A stretch of DNA of 64,000 bases from Mesorhizobium sp. M2D.F.Ca.ET.226.01.1.1 (lineage in GTDB: Bacteria > Pseudomonadota > Alphaproteobacteria > Rhizobiales > Rhizobiaceae): the NCBI RefSeq assembly GCF_004022705.2, contig NZ_RZOY02000007.1, forward strand, positions 310,001 through 374,000, read 5' to 3'. Made by a program: the position numbers and the translations under genes. Shown here piece after piece: positions 32,010 to 39,992 of the stretch; within the stretch, counting starts at the first letter, position 1, and every line of letters starts with the position of its first letter. The notes beneath the pieces were generated by a model. It did not search any database, was not told the DNA's origin, and saw only the letters and a program-made list of their open reading frames with translations.

Positions 32010-33134
32010 TCATCGCCCCGCAATATCCCTGGCCACCGCCCGCGCTTCGATGCCGATCTCGCGCAGCAGGCCGGTAACGGGATTGTGGAATCCGACGAGA
32101 TAAACGCCGAGCTGAGAGGCCCGCGCGTTCACACCGCTCTTGCCTGGGCTGAGCTCCGCCGGCAGGAAGCCGTCATAGCCCGGACGATAACCGGTGGCGA
32201 AAATCGCCGCGTCGAATTTCTTCTCCACGCCATCGACGAATTTCACGCCGGCTCCGGTGAAGCTTGCGATGTCCGGCGCAATGCCGATCCGACCGGCCTT
32301 GATCGCCGCCACCGTGCCGATATCGATCACCGGAATGCGTCCGGCCTCGATCCCTTGCAGGATGCCTTGCGTCGGCCGCACGATGCCGTATCGCTCCAGC
32401 CGGCCCAGCGCGAGGTCGAGGATTTTCGGGAACATCCAGTCATTGAGGGACCGCGGCATGGTCCGGCTGGCGATGCCCACCATCTGGATCGGCACGCCGA
32501 AGAGCTGGCGCGGCACGATGTGGACGCCCTTGCGCACCGAGATGGTCGGGCGGGCGCCGCTCTCGGCAAGATCGAGCGCAATCTCCGCGCCCGTATTCCC
32601 CATGCCGATGACCAGCACATCCTTGCCGACATAGGGTGCGGCCTCGGTATAGGCGGCGCTGTGCAGCATTTTTCCCTTGAAGGCCTCGATACCCGGGAAG
32701 CGTGGCGTGATCGGCTCGGCATTGTTGCCGGTGGCAACGACCACCTTGCCGGCGTTGAACGGGCCGGCATCGGTCTCGACCAGGAGTTTTCCACCGTCGC
32801 GGCGGACGGATTTCACGGTGACGCCGAAGCGCGGCTCGAGGCCGAAACGCTCGGCATAGGTATCGAGATAGGCCACCACTTTTTCGCGCGGCACGTAACG
32901 GGGGTGGGTTTTTGGAAATGGCACGAAAGGCAGGGAGGAGAAGGATTTCACCGTGTGCAGATGCAGCCGCCGGTAATGCCGTCGCCAGGACGGCGCAACC
33001 TCGCCGGCCTTTTCGAGGATCAGGAAATCCACGCCAGCCTGTTTGAGGCAGGCGGCGACGGCGAGACCGGCGGGGCCGGCGCCGACAATGACGACATTGG
33101 TCTCCAAACGCCTTTCCTCCCGCCAAAGCGGCAA
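32010..33134 (-). CDS. flavin-containing monooxygenase (YUCCA/FMO-like)
   Basis: This 374-residue flavoprotein has an N-terminal FAD site NVVIVGAGPAGLAVAACLKQ, an FMO-like region FPKTHPRYVPREKVVAYLD, and a second dinucleotide site DVLVIGMGNTGAEIALDLAE for NADPH. Near the C-terminus, FDAAIFATGYRPGY is the conserved ATGY motif of FMOs. Plant YUCCA enzymes in this group make auxin, but substrate cannot be assigned here. It is transcribed alone, toward the 155-bp repeat. Confidence 0.9.
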   Translation of the reverse strand: MPLWREERRLETNVVIVGAGPAGLAVAACLKQAGVDFLILEKAGEVAPSWRRHYRRLHLHTVKSFSSLPFVPFPKTHPRYVPREKVVAYLDTYAERFGLEPRFGVTVKSVRRDGGKLLVETDAGPFNAGKVVVATGNNAEPITPRFPGIEAFKGKMLHSAAYTEAAPYVGKDVLVIGMGNTGAEIALDLAESGARPTISVRKGVHIVPRQLFGVPIQMVGIASRTMPRSLNDWMFPKILDLALGRLERYGIVRPTQGILQGIEAGRIPVIDIGTVAAIKAGRIGIAPDIASFTGAGVKFVDGVEKKFDAAIFATGYRPGYDGFLPAELSPGKSGVNARASQLGVYLVGFHNPVTGLLREIGIEARAVARDIAGR

Positions 33135-33231
33135 AAGCTATGACGGGAGGGGTTGGAGGGACAAGTAGGGAGAAGCACCTATGCTTGACCCTTGTCAGGG
33201 CTTTGTCAGGGCGCCGGCGCCTTATCTCCCC

Positions 33232-33290
33232 CCAGGCGGTTCGACCGAACGCACCCCAACGCGGAACTGTCGGGCCGCTTAGGGAACTGT
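33232..33290. repeat. partial GCCCGGCGGTT-type hairpin repeat
   Basis: GGCGGTTCGACC followed by CACCCCAACGCGGAACTGTC and GGGCCGCT matches the right half of the 34-kb repeats, most closely copy 3 (34552-34606). Only the core hairpin is present. It opens the gene-poor, repeat-rich patch that continues to about 35.4 kb. Confidence 0.6.
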
Positions 33291-33351
33291 TTCCAGCCCT
33301 CGCGAGTTTTGTCGCCGGCGGATCGCGGTAACTCCTAAATTGAGGATGGTC

Positions 33352-33564
33352 ATGCAAGAGATCGGCGAGTCCAACAGCCCAGTTCAGCCCCTCGATGAGA
33401 CGGAACAGCAAACCATCATGCGCATTGAGGAAGCTGAGGAACTTATAGAGCAGAACCGCCGACTCATTGAGCGGTCCCGAGAAATCCTTGCGAGCGCACC
33501 CGAGCTGGCTGCCGTGGCGGGCAAGGACGCGAGACATAAGGGCGCCGCTCGACGTCGCAGCTAG
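33352..33564 (+). CDS. small coiled-coil hypothetical protein
   Basis: This 70-residue protein has a strongly helical, heptad-like middle (QQTIMRIEEAEELIEQNRRL, then IERSREILAS) and a basic tail. The ATG at 33352 follows GAGGATGGTC, a good ribosome binding site 6 bp away. Upstream in-frame TTG (33340) and ATG (33346) codons lie within or before that site and are less likely. No known family or function. It stands alone in a gene-poor region. Confidence 0.6.
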   Translation: MQEIGESNSPVQPLDETEQQTIMRIEEAEELIEQNRRLIERSREILASAPELAAVAGKDARHKGAARRRS

Positions 33565-33723
33565 CCGACTCTTCGCTTACTCCGCCTATCGGCATCGCGA
33601 GCGACCCGCGCGCGATGTGGCGCGCCGCACCCCCGCCCCTACGTTGCTCTCGCATCGATCGCCTCTGGCGGGCTTCCCTTGCCAGCGCCATACCAATGTA
33701 GCGCCATGCCGCGATCCTACTCT

Positions 33724-34122
33724 TCAGCGCCGCGTCACCAACTGTTTGGTGCCGCGGGAGAGAAGGGTGATTTCGGCCTCGGTCAGCGTGATCTGATAGC
33801 GCTGTGTGGAATTCTTTGAGTAGATGTCGTCAGCAATAATCGAGACGGTCACATCGCCGTTCTCGTCGATCTGCACATCCTCGATCTGCAGCGGCGCTGA
33901 GTATAGGGATTTCGGTGATCCTGGCTTTCGCGCAGGCTGAGCAGACAATCGCAATGTGAAAATGTCCCTTGCTGTGCGAGCAATTCGACTGACGCAAAAT
34001 TGATGCCAGCAATTCGGTCCCGAGATGAGACGTTGGGCTACTCCCACGTTCGTCCTTATGGATACGTGCCTACTATTTCGGCAAGAGCGTATAGTTTCGC
34101 CAGCCGGCGCCGCGTTCGCCAC
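33724..34122 (-). CDS. hypothetical protein, probably 5'-truncated
   Basis: The last ~65 of 132 codons look protein-like (IEDVQIDENGDVTVSIIADD and QRYQITLTEAEITLL), as expected of a small beta-rich domain. The first half is Arg/Ser/Cys-rich and unlike real coding sequence, and its start lies inside the hairpin repeat that begins at 34079. I infer a genuine C-terminal part whose 5' end was replaced or broken by the repeat. The family is not recognised and expression is doubtful. Confidence 0.35.
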   Translation of the reverse strand: MANAAPAGETIRSCRNSRHVSIRTNVGVAQRLISGPNCWHQFCVSRIARTARDIFTLRLSAQPARKPGSPKSLYSAPLQIEDVQIDENGDVTVSIIADDIYSKNSTQRYQITLTEAEITLLSRGTKQLVTRR

Positions 34123-34193
34123 CTGACACCTAGCGCCGGTTAGGCCCGGCGGTTATCCATCAACGCTACCCAACGGAACCGCCGGGCTGCTCT
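34079..34193. repeat. hairpin repeat, copy 1 (complete)
   Basis: The unit begins CGGCAAGAGCGTATAGTTTC, passes CAGCCGGC and CGCCGGTTAG, and ends in a perfect 11-bp inverted repeat: GCCCGGCGGTT (34144-34154) with AACCGCCGGGC (34177-34187). Copies 2 and 3 follow within 520 bp. The unit is non-coding and is the best-formed hairpin of the set. Confidence 0.7.
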
Positions 34194-34312
34194 TATCGGC
34201 AAGTGCCTCGCCGGCGGAATGGCGGCGATCCGCTCTGGATAGCCGATAGCCGCCACGATGCTCGCCAGCGCCGGCCTAGCGATTCTGGCTTACTACCAAC
34301 GGGTGCGTGCCG

Positions 34313-34430
34313 ATCGTCTCGGCAGAGGCGTATATTTAGGCAAGCCGGTGCCATGTTTCGTTTCTGAGTCCCCGCCGGCTAGGCCCGGCGTTTGCTGGCC
34401 TACCCCGTCAGCCTGCCGGGCCGCTCCCGG
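34313..34430. repeat. hairpin repeat, copy 2
   Basis: CGGCAGAGGCGTATATTTAG, CAAGCCGG and CGCCGGCTAG match copy 1 in the same order and spacing. The terminal hairpin is reduced to GCCCGGC (34383-34389) and GCCGGGC (34415-34421). The flanks between copies (34194-34312 and 34431-34504) hold no recognisable gene. Confidence 0.65.
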
Positions 34431-34504
34431 CTCAGGGACGTCCATCCCTGTGCCATGGGCGAAAAACGGTGGAATGTCATCAACCGTGATCTTTATACAG
34501 CCGC

Positions 34505-34606
34505 GCTAATATACCCTCTGCCACAGCCGGCTCCCCACGCGAGTCGGCTAGGCCCGGCGGTTCATCTAATGCTACCCCAACGCAGAACTGTCGGGCCGCT
34601 CTGGGG
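34505..34606. repeat. hairpin repeat, copy 3
   Basis: The left part (CTAATATACCCTCTGCC) is diverged, but CAGCCGG, GTCGGCTAG and the hairpin GCCCGGCGGTT (34552-34562) with AACTGTCGGGC (34586-34596) follow the same order. The loop CCCCAACGCAG matches the partial copy at 33232-33290. The downstream 34607-34780 stretch shows no convincing gene. Confidence 0.65.
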
Positions 34607-34782
34607 CGGTGAACGGAAAGGAGGCCGCCTCCACCCCAACCGAAGCAAGGGCGTTGGCCGCCACCTCATTCAGACTGAAGTCCCCCGCTAGCTCGCATCC
34701 ATGCGGCGAAACATATAGTCCCCAAGCTCATTAGGGTTCCTAACTGACGAGTGAAGTCCCTTGATCGTCGGTTTTCGGAGAT

Positions 34783-34810
34783 GATGCCCGCTGTACCCCC
34801 GGCGGGCATC
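34783..34810. other. perfect 9-bp hairpin
   Basis: GATGCCCGC (34783-34791) pairs with GCGGGCATC (34802-34810) around a 10-base loop. It has no T tract on either side, so it is not a standard terminator. A 62-codon open frame runs through it on the minus strand (34688-34876), but I see no support for it being a gene. Confidence 0.4.
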
Positions 34811-35056
34811 GCTCGTTGGATGGTGTGCAGAACCCTTATGGGAAGGCGTCCAGCCCTTCCGCTGCTCCGGCGTCACTCGTGATACGTGAATTGGAGATTT
34901 CGGTCACCGCGGGCGGCGGCACATTTTGCGCTCCTGGATCTGGATCGACCGGCCCTCGCCCCGCTCGGAAGCCGGTGTTCTTTGCTTCCCGCCATGCTTG
35001 GCATAATCGCCGAGAAGCGCGCATGCGACTCTGTCTCAAATTGGTTGGTGAAGGGT

Positions 35057-35097
35057 CCGGTCTGCGATTTTGCCGTGACAACTCGATCGCAGACCGG
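35057..35097. other. perfect 12-bp inverted repeat with 17-base loop
   Basis: CCGGTCTGCGAT (35057-35068) is matched perfectly by ATCGCAGACCGG (35086-35097). Several open frames cross it on both strands but none has a ribosome binding site or recognisable domain. A structured RNA, a protein-binding dyad or the end of a lost element are all possible. Confidence 0.45.
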
Positions 35098-35252
35098 TGT
35101 CCACTCCTGGGTAGAAAATGGGACGGCGCGATAGTAACGCATCGTCACCAAGGCCGCGACGTCAAATGTTGAAACCTTTAGCCGCTTTGCCCACCTGCTC
35201 TCGGTGTAAAATTGGCCTGGAACATTTTAGCGAGATTGAATGTTCCAGACTT

Positions 35253-35387
35253 ATGAACAGCCGACATGAACTCTCCGCAGAACAGGTCAGACTCGCCCGG
35301 GCCCTCTTGAACTGGTCGCGAGTGCGACTTGCTGCCAAGGCAGCTGGACTCTCACCAGCGCGCGCGCTAGCTGCTATCGCCGCTTGA
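35253..35387 (+). pseudogene. truncated XRE-type HTH fragment
   Basis: The 44-codon frame contains ELSAEQVRLARALLNWSRVR then LAAKAAGLS. This is the beginning of a Cro/C1-type HTH (compare the common form SxEQxRxARALLxWSQxxLAxxAGVS). It ends at a stop right after the second helix, before the rest of the fold, and overlaps the 3' end of the nuclease gene by 14 bp. I interpret it as the remnant of an XRE regulator. Product function is unlikely. Confidence 0.45.
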
Positions 35388-35802
35388 TAAAGCTCCCTGC
35401 CCACAAGTTGCGTTTGGCAATTCGGGCTTCTTGCTCCTCGGCAAGGTATCGAGTGTCGGCCACCGCCAATCCGTGTTTCACCAGGTCCCGTCCGAGATCG
35501 ATGCCTCCCACGAAGCAGACGCCGACGTCGTCGTTGTAACCGTCCTTGCCCTCGATGATGCATGATACATCGCCTGAGGCAATAAGATGTTGGATGTGGT
35601 CACGCGCATACTTGCCGCAGGGCCAGATCTTGTCAGCGGCATCAAAACACACCTGCGAAAGTTCGGGGGCATCAAAACCGAGCAATTGAATTCGTTTTTT
35701 GTCGTGCCACAGCGTGTCGCCGTCCTCAGCAGACCAATGCTCTGCTGCGGACACAGGGCCACAGGTGAGCACGAAGGCGAGGGTGAGGATCAACCTACAC
35801 AT
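35374..35802 (-). CDS. secreted thermonuclease-family (SNase-like) nuclease
   Basis: This 142-residue protein begins with a Sec signal peptide (MCRLILTLAFVLTCGPVSAA). The SNase fold follows: DGDTLWHDKKRIQLLGFDAPE, CGKYARDHIQHLI and GRDLVKHGLAVADTRY. The first catalytic Arg of nuclease A corresponds to the R of KKRIQLLGFDAPE; the later Arg/Glu pair is not clearly present (the region reads DVGVCFVGGIDLG). It may therefore be weakly active or act as a binding domain. It is periplasmic or secreted. Confidence 0.82.
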   Translation of the reverse strand: MCRLILTLAFVLTCGPVSAAEHWSAEDGDTLWHDKKRIQLLGFDAPELSQVCFDAADKIWPCGKYARDHIQHLIASGDVSCIIEGKDGYNDDVGVCFVGGIDLGRDLVKHGLAVADTRYLAEEQEARIAKRNLWAGSFIKRR

Positions 35803-35823
35803 GGCCGTGCTAAACGCACCCCC

Positions 35824-36735
35824 CTACGGCAGTGGTACCGGTGTGTCGGCGAGTGTTCTAAGATAGGCGATCACGTTCAACCGGTCGCCCTCATCAGGCA
35901 CGCCGCGAAAGTCCATGTTGACGCCGGGCGTCGTCAGCGTGGGACCGGCCAGGAAGATGTTCAAGTCCTCGTAGGTCCAGTTTCCCTCCCAGCCCAGCAG
36001 GGTCTTGGAGTAGCGCTCGAACTTCGCCGACGCCTTGTCCCGCGCGACGACGTTCCATAGGTTCGGCCCGATGGTAGGAAGTTCCTTTGGCCGCACGACA
36101 TGGCACGGGGCGCAAGTGCTTTCAAAGAACGCCCCGCCTTTGATGGGATCGCCTTTCGCAAGCCGGGCGGAAATCGGCTCCGGCTTCAAGATGACGACGC
36201 CATGCTCCAAAAGGTAGGCGGCGATGTCCTCATGATCGTCATGCTTTGCCAGATGGTAGGCCGTGATGATGCTCGGCCGTTGATTGGGATCGCCCTGGAC
36301 CCAGATGGCGTTTACGTCAGCGCCGGCCTCGACCAGCACCTTCACGCAGTCGAGGCAGCCACTCGCGACCGCGAGGATCAGCATTGGCTCGCCCCGCGTC
36401 TTGTCATTGGCGTCGGCACCATGCGCCAGCAGCAGCCGGATCATATCGGCGGCGTTTTTCAGCACGGCCACGGTCATCGGCCGGCCGAGCTTCGCCTCCT
36501 TGTTGACATCGGCACCGCGTTTGATCAGCAGCGCCGCCGCCTCGACGTGGCCGCCGCGCACCGCCAGGAACAGCGGTGTTGCTCCCTTCTCCTGCTCCTC
36601 TATCTCAGCGCCTGCATCGAGCGCGGCCGCTATTGCCTTGAGGTCTCCACTCTTGGCCGCGTCGTGGAGCGCACCGCCATGCGCTGTTGTGACGGCACAT
36701 AGCAAGAGTAGGAAGCTTGTGAATAAGCCCCGCAT
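35824..36735 (-). CDS. periplasmic ankyrin-repeat / cytochrome c fusion
   Basis: This 303-residue exported protein starts MRGLFTSFLLLLCAVTTAHG (signal peptide). Residues about 22-190 form five to six ankyrin repeats (GATPLFLAVRGGHVEAAALL, then KRGADVN). Residues about 200-303 are a class I cytochrome c domain with the haem site CAPCH, GPNLWNVVARDK, and a distal Met in GVNMDFRG. It may bind a partner through the ankyrin part and carry electrons. The ATG at 36735 was chosen because it begins the signal peptide; the frame is open 20 codons further upstream. Confidence 0.85.
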   Translation of the reverse strand: MRGLFTSFLLLLCAVTTAHGGALHDAAKSGDLKAIAAALDAGAEIEEQEKGATPLFLAVRGGHVEAAALLIKRGADVNKEAKLGRPMTVAVLKNAADMIRLLLAHGADANDKTRGEPMLILAVASGCLDCVKVLVEAGADVNAIWVQGDPNQRPSIITAYHLAKHDDHEDIAAYLLEHGVVILKPEPISARLAKGDPIKGGAFFESTCAPCHVVRPKELPTIGPNLWNVVARDKASAKFERYSKTLLGWEGNWTYEDLNIFLAGPTLTTPGVNMDFRGVPDEGDRLNVIAYLRTLADTPVPLP

Positions 36736-36842
36736 TTCGGCATCCCTCCGCCGATAGGAAGAAAGATACACCCGATAGGCGCTCGCTCCCAGCATATATT
36801 ATCGATGACTAATGAATATATTGCCTTGACGACGCTAGCGCC

Positions 36843-37076
36843 TTAGTCCGCCGCGCGCGGCGCCTCGGGCTCGTCCTCCGGCGGTTCGAGGATCTCGATC
36901 AGTTTCGCCACGCGAGTGCCAGGCATGGGGTGCCCCTCATTCACCAACGCCTCGTCGGCGCCGATCCAGGCGAAGGCCTCGCGCAACTCCTCGAGGCTTG
37001 CGCCGGTGAGCGCAATGTCGGCGATGACGGCCTCGTCGACCGGTCCAAGCACGGAAATGATCTCGTTGCGGGTCAT
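36843..37076 (-). CDS. small acidic hypothetical protein
   Basis: From the ATG at 37076, which follows an excellent GGGGGAGGACAAG ribosome binding site, the product has 77 residues: a helical body (RNEIISVLGPVDEAVIADIA, then SLEELREAFAWIGADEAL) and an acidic Pro/Glu tail. No known domain is recognised, though the helices resemble small rhizobial proteins of unknown function. It is divergent from the DUF922 gene. The 107-bp gap to the ankyrin-cytochrome gene holds an AT-rich stretch. Confidence 0.65.
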   Translation of the reverse strand: MTRNEIISVLGPVDEAVIADIALTGASLEELREAFAWIGADEALVNEGHPMPGTRVAKLIEILEPPEDEPEAPRAAD

Positions 37077-37249
37077 CTTGTCCTCCCCCATCGGTTGGGA
37101 TGATTGCCCAAGGAAACGGATGACGGGCGGAGCGGGTTCCGGCGAGGCGTCTCGTAGTCGCCTTCCGCGAAGGACGGATTGCCCGCGCGCTTTGATCTCG
37201 CACGAGACAACCGCTATGCACCTCACGGACGGAACTGATCGAGTCCCTC

Positions 37250-37843
37250 ATGAAATTCGCCATTCTGCTTTGCGCCTTGCTCCTTGCCTCTCCTGCCCGG
37301 GCAGACTGGAAGCCCATCGAGAAGATCGAGACCTATGCCGTGTCGGGCCAGAGCGCGGAGCAGCTCTATCTGTCGATCGGCGAGAAGGGTCCGGTGGTCG
37401 GCGCGGCCGGCAGCGGGCGGCGCGTCATCGCGCACACTTTCTTCAAGCTGACCTGGCAGCGCGACTACCAGCCGCAAGGCAGCGCCTGCGTGCTGAAGTC
37501 GGCGCGGCCGAAGCTTATCATCACCTACACGCTGCCGAAGCCGGCCGGAAAGCTGGACCCCGCCCTGCAGGCGCGCTGGGACAGGTTCGCCGCCGGGCTG
37601 ATCGCGCATGAGAAAGTGCACGGCGCCGACATCGTCGACATGGTCGACAAGATCGTCGCCTTCAGCACCGGCCTCACCGGCGAGAACGATCCCGGCTGCC
37701 AAAAGGTCAGGGCGAAGCTGACGGCCTATCTCGACCAGCTCTCCAGGGCGCAGCGCCAGGGCAGCCGCGACTTTGACACGAAAGAGTTCGGCCACGACGG
37801 CAAGATGCTGAAGCTGATCGCGGCGTTTCTGAGCGGGGGTTAG
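37250..37843 (+). CDS. DUF922 secreted Zn-protease-like protein
   Basis: This 197-residue protein has a signal peptide (MKFAILLCALLLASPARAD). The mature part contains LIAHEKVHGADIVDMVDKIV, a HEKxH zinc-binding-like motif typical of DUF922, whose members are predicted metalloproteases. Two cysteines (GSACVL, PGCQKV) may form a disulfide. It is periplasmic and the substrate is unknown. The 3' end abuts an extragenic repeat. Confidence 0.85.
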   Translation: MKFAILLCALLLASPARADWKPIEKIETYAVSGQSAEQLYLSIGEKGPVVGAAGSGRRVIAHTFFKLTWQRDYQPQGSACVLKSARPKLIITYTLPKPAGKLDPALQARWDRFAAGLIAHEKVHGADIVDMVDKIVAFSTGLTGENDPGCQKVRAKLTAYLDQLSRAQRQGSRDFDTKEFGHDGKMLKLIAAFLSGG

Positions 37844-37844
37844 G

Positions 37845-37943
37845 GCAATTCCGGGAAAAGTGTGTGACGGCTTTCCGTCCGGAAGTGCAAGAAACAAAGG
37901 GTTAGAGCGCTTCGCCGTTTCCGTGAAACGGTGAAACGCTCTA
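37845..37943. repeat. GCAATTCC-type extragenic palindrome, copy 1
   Basis: GGCAATTCCGGGAAAAGTG, CTTTCCGTCCGG and TTTCCGTGAAACGGTGAAAC in order match the copy at 39781-39879. It separates the convergent DUF922 and LuxR/TPR genes and contains the stop codon of the latter. A hairpin TTTCCGTGAAACGGTGAAA could act as terminator. Confidence 0.7.
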
Positions 37944-39362
37944 ACGGATTGCCACAAGCTTCGCCGCGTCGCGGATCGCGCGAACGGCGTCCGGATTGAC
38001 GACGGGATAGCCCGTTATGAAACCCTCGATCGAGAAATCCGGGAAATCGGCATTCAGCCTGGCGACGAAGCCAGCCGCCTCGGCCTCCTCGCCGGCCGCC
38101 GCATGGGCGAGCGCTTGAAACATCAGCACGTTGGTGGAATCCGGCGTGCTTCTGCGCAGCGCGGCGATGGCTTCCCGGTACCGGCCGGCCACGAACAGGA
38201 TACGACCCTGCATGCCGAAATACCAAGGCGGAGCGAGCGGGTTGAGGTGCATTGCGCGCTCCATCAGCGGGATCGCCTCCGCCGGATCGCCGGCGACCAG
38301 CGCCCTGCTGCCTGCAAGCAGCGCCAGCGTGTCCGCCTGATTGGAGCCGTATTCGAAGGCGCGACGATAACACCGCTCAGCCGCCGCCAGATCTCCGAGG
38401 CAGCCCATGGCATCGCCAAGGCAAACATGCACCGCGCTGTCTGTCGGATCGAGTTGCAGGGCATTCTCGACTGCCATCCGCCATTTCTCGGCTGCCTCCT
38501 TTGGTTCACCGCCGAACCCGTTACAGGACTGGATCGAGTAGGCATAGCCGAGTTCGAGCCAGGCCTTGGCCAATGTCGGGTCGAGCTCAAGCGCGCGGGT
38601 GAACAGGCGGATGGCTTCCGCATTTCCTTCGCGGCTGAACTTGTTGTGTTGTTCCACGCCGAGCAGATAAAGGTCGTAGGCGCGCAGGCTGGCCGGCAGC
38701 TTGCGGCGGATGGCATTGCGGCCGGCCGTGGCGATGGCGCCGAAACAGCCGGCAAGCGCGTTGACAACGCTGTCGGTCAGCCCGTCCTGCAGCGCAAACA
38801 AGTTCTCGACCGGACGCTCGAAACGCTCACTCCACAGCCTGAGGCCGGAAGCCGCATCCGCGAGTTCCACGGTCAGGCGTACACGTGTGTCGTCGGCGCG
38901 CAGTTGCCCCGATACGAGGTAGGCGGCGCCCAACGCCTTGCCGTCGGCGGCGAAATCAGCGGGCTTGCTGCCCAGCGACTTCATGGCGTGGAAAGCAATG
39001 ACTGGAATTCCGGCATAGCGGGCGAGATCGATCGTGATGTCAGACGACAGACCTTCGGCGAACCGACGCCAGCTTTCATCGCCGCTCAAACATTCGATGG
39101 GAAACACGGCGAGCACCGGCGAGGCGTCGGGCAAGGCTGTCGCGGGCGCCGTGTCGGCGACGGTGCTGATACACCGCGCAAGCGCGACCTTATTGCTAAC
39201 GCCAAGCTTCTCATAGATCGCCGCCAAATGCGTGCGCACCGTCGACGGCGCTATGAAAAGGACCTGGCCGATCTCGCGATAGGTCATGCCGGCGGCGAAC
39301 CTCTCCGCCACCGCGCGCTCGCGGTCCGACAACGCCTCCGAGCTCGTCATGATGCGGTTCAT
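37941..39362 (-). CDS. regulator with LuxR-type HTH, TolB-like and TPR regions
   Basis: This 473-residue regulator carries its LuxR-type HTH at the N-terminus (residues about 10-65: LSDRERAVAERFAAGMTYRE and APSTVRTHLAAIYEKLGVSN). A TolB/FlgO-like alpha-beta domain follows (about 80-210, VLAVFPIECLSGDESWRRFA). TPR repeats run from 230 to 430. An N-terminal LuxR HTH is unusual because this domain normally sits at the C-terminus. The closely related regulator at 40287 has the same middle and C-terminal parts but a winged-helix head. The signal sensed is unknown. Confidence 0.85.
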   Translation of the reverse strand: MNRIMTSSEALSDRERAVAERFAAGMTYREIGQVLFIAPSTVRTHLAAIYEKLGVSNKVALARCISTVADTAPATALPDASPVLAVFPIECLSGDESWRRFAEGLSSDITIDLARYAGIPVIAFHAMKSLGSKPADFAADGKALGAAYLVSGQLRADDTRVRLTVELADAASGLRLWSERFERPVENLFALQDGLTDSVVNALAGCFGAIATAGRNAIRRKLPASLRAYDLYLLGVEQHNKFSREGNAEAIRLFTRALELDPTLAKAWLELGYAYSIQSCNGFGGEPKEAAEKWRMAVENALQLDPTDSAVHVCLGDAMGCLGDLAAAERCYRRAFEYGSNQADTLALLAGSRALVAGDPAEAIPLMERAMHLNPLAPPWYFGMQGRILFVAGRYREAIAALRRSTPDSTNVLMFQALAHAAAGEEAEAAGFVARLNADFPDFSIEGFITGYPVVNPDAVRAIRDAAKLVAIR

Positions 39363-39526
39363 GCCCTGTCCTGCCAGCGGACATAGATGCGTTCAATCGT
39401 AGAACCATCAAAATACTACAAATGCAGGACCCAAAACACTGCATGCGGCCGATGGTTCGGCAGATCGTGAAGGTTCAGGCTCCCCCTGCCTTCACCAGGG
39501 CAGCGCTTCAAACAAGGGAGCCGACC

Positions 39527-39781
39527 ATGAAAACGATGCTGGACACTATATCCGGAATCTACGGCGCCGTGCGGCTCGATCTCAGCGAGCCGCGGGCGGA
39601 CGCCAACCTGGCCGAGCACCGGCCCGGCCTGTTCGACCTGCTGTCGGCATGGGAGGAGCGGGCGCGGTTTCGTCACGAGCTTGCGATCAGGGCGCGCGAG
39701 ACACCGCATCTCATCGGCGATATCGGCCTGACGATGGACCAGGTGCGCGATGAGCTCGCCAAGCCCTTGTGGCGCCGGTAG
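39527..39781 (+). CDS. DUF1127 domain protein
   Basis: This 84-residue small protein ends with RARETPHLIGDIGLTMDQVR then DELAKPLWRR, a clear DUF1127/YjiS-like end. In rhizobia such proteins are involved in RNA, phosphate and carbon metabolism or act as small regulators. The ATG at 39527 is preceded by AAGGGAGCCGACC. It stands between the two TPR regulators, with a GCAATTCC-type repeat starting at its last base. Confidence 0.8.
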   Translation: MKTMLDTISGIYGAVRLDLSEPRADANLAEHRPGLFDLLSAWEERARFRHELAIRARETPHLIGDIGLTMDQVRDELAKPLWRR

Positions 39782-39879
39782 AGCAATTCCAAGAGAAGTG
39801 TGAGCGGTTTTCCGTCCGGAATTGCGGAAAAGGAGATAGAGCGGTTCGCCGTTCCGTGAAACGGTGAAACGCTCTAGCC
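39781..39879. repeat. GCAATTCC-type extragenic palindrome, copy 2
   Basis: GAGCAATTCCAAGAGAAGTG, TTTTCCGTCCGGAATTGC and CCGTGAAACGGTGAAACGCT match copy 1 at 37845-37943 in order and spacing. Both are about 99 bp long. The element follows the DUF1127 stop directly and may end its transcript. Confidence 0.75.
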
Positions 39880-39992
39880 GGAACGGATTCAGCGAAAAAT
39901 CAGGATTGTTTCAGGACAAACGGACACCCTCGGGACGATGATGGCGTTCATGGGGCGGCACATGGCGCCGACGCCAGCCACGGAGGTCGATC

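Noticed and set aside
34079..34606. Possible CRISPR array
   Set aside because: The units are about 110 bp, differ in sequence and have irregular gaps. No short identical repeats, spacers or cas genes are present.
34688..34876. 62-codon open frame on the minus strand
   Set aside because: No ribosome site or known motif, and it runs through a perfect hairpin. Support is too weak to call a gene.
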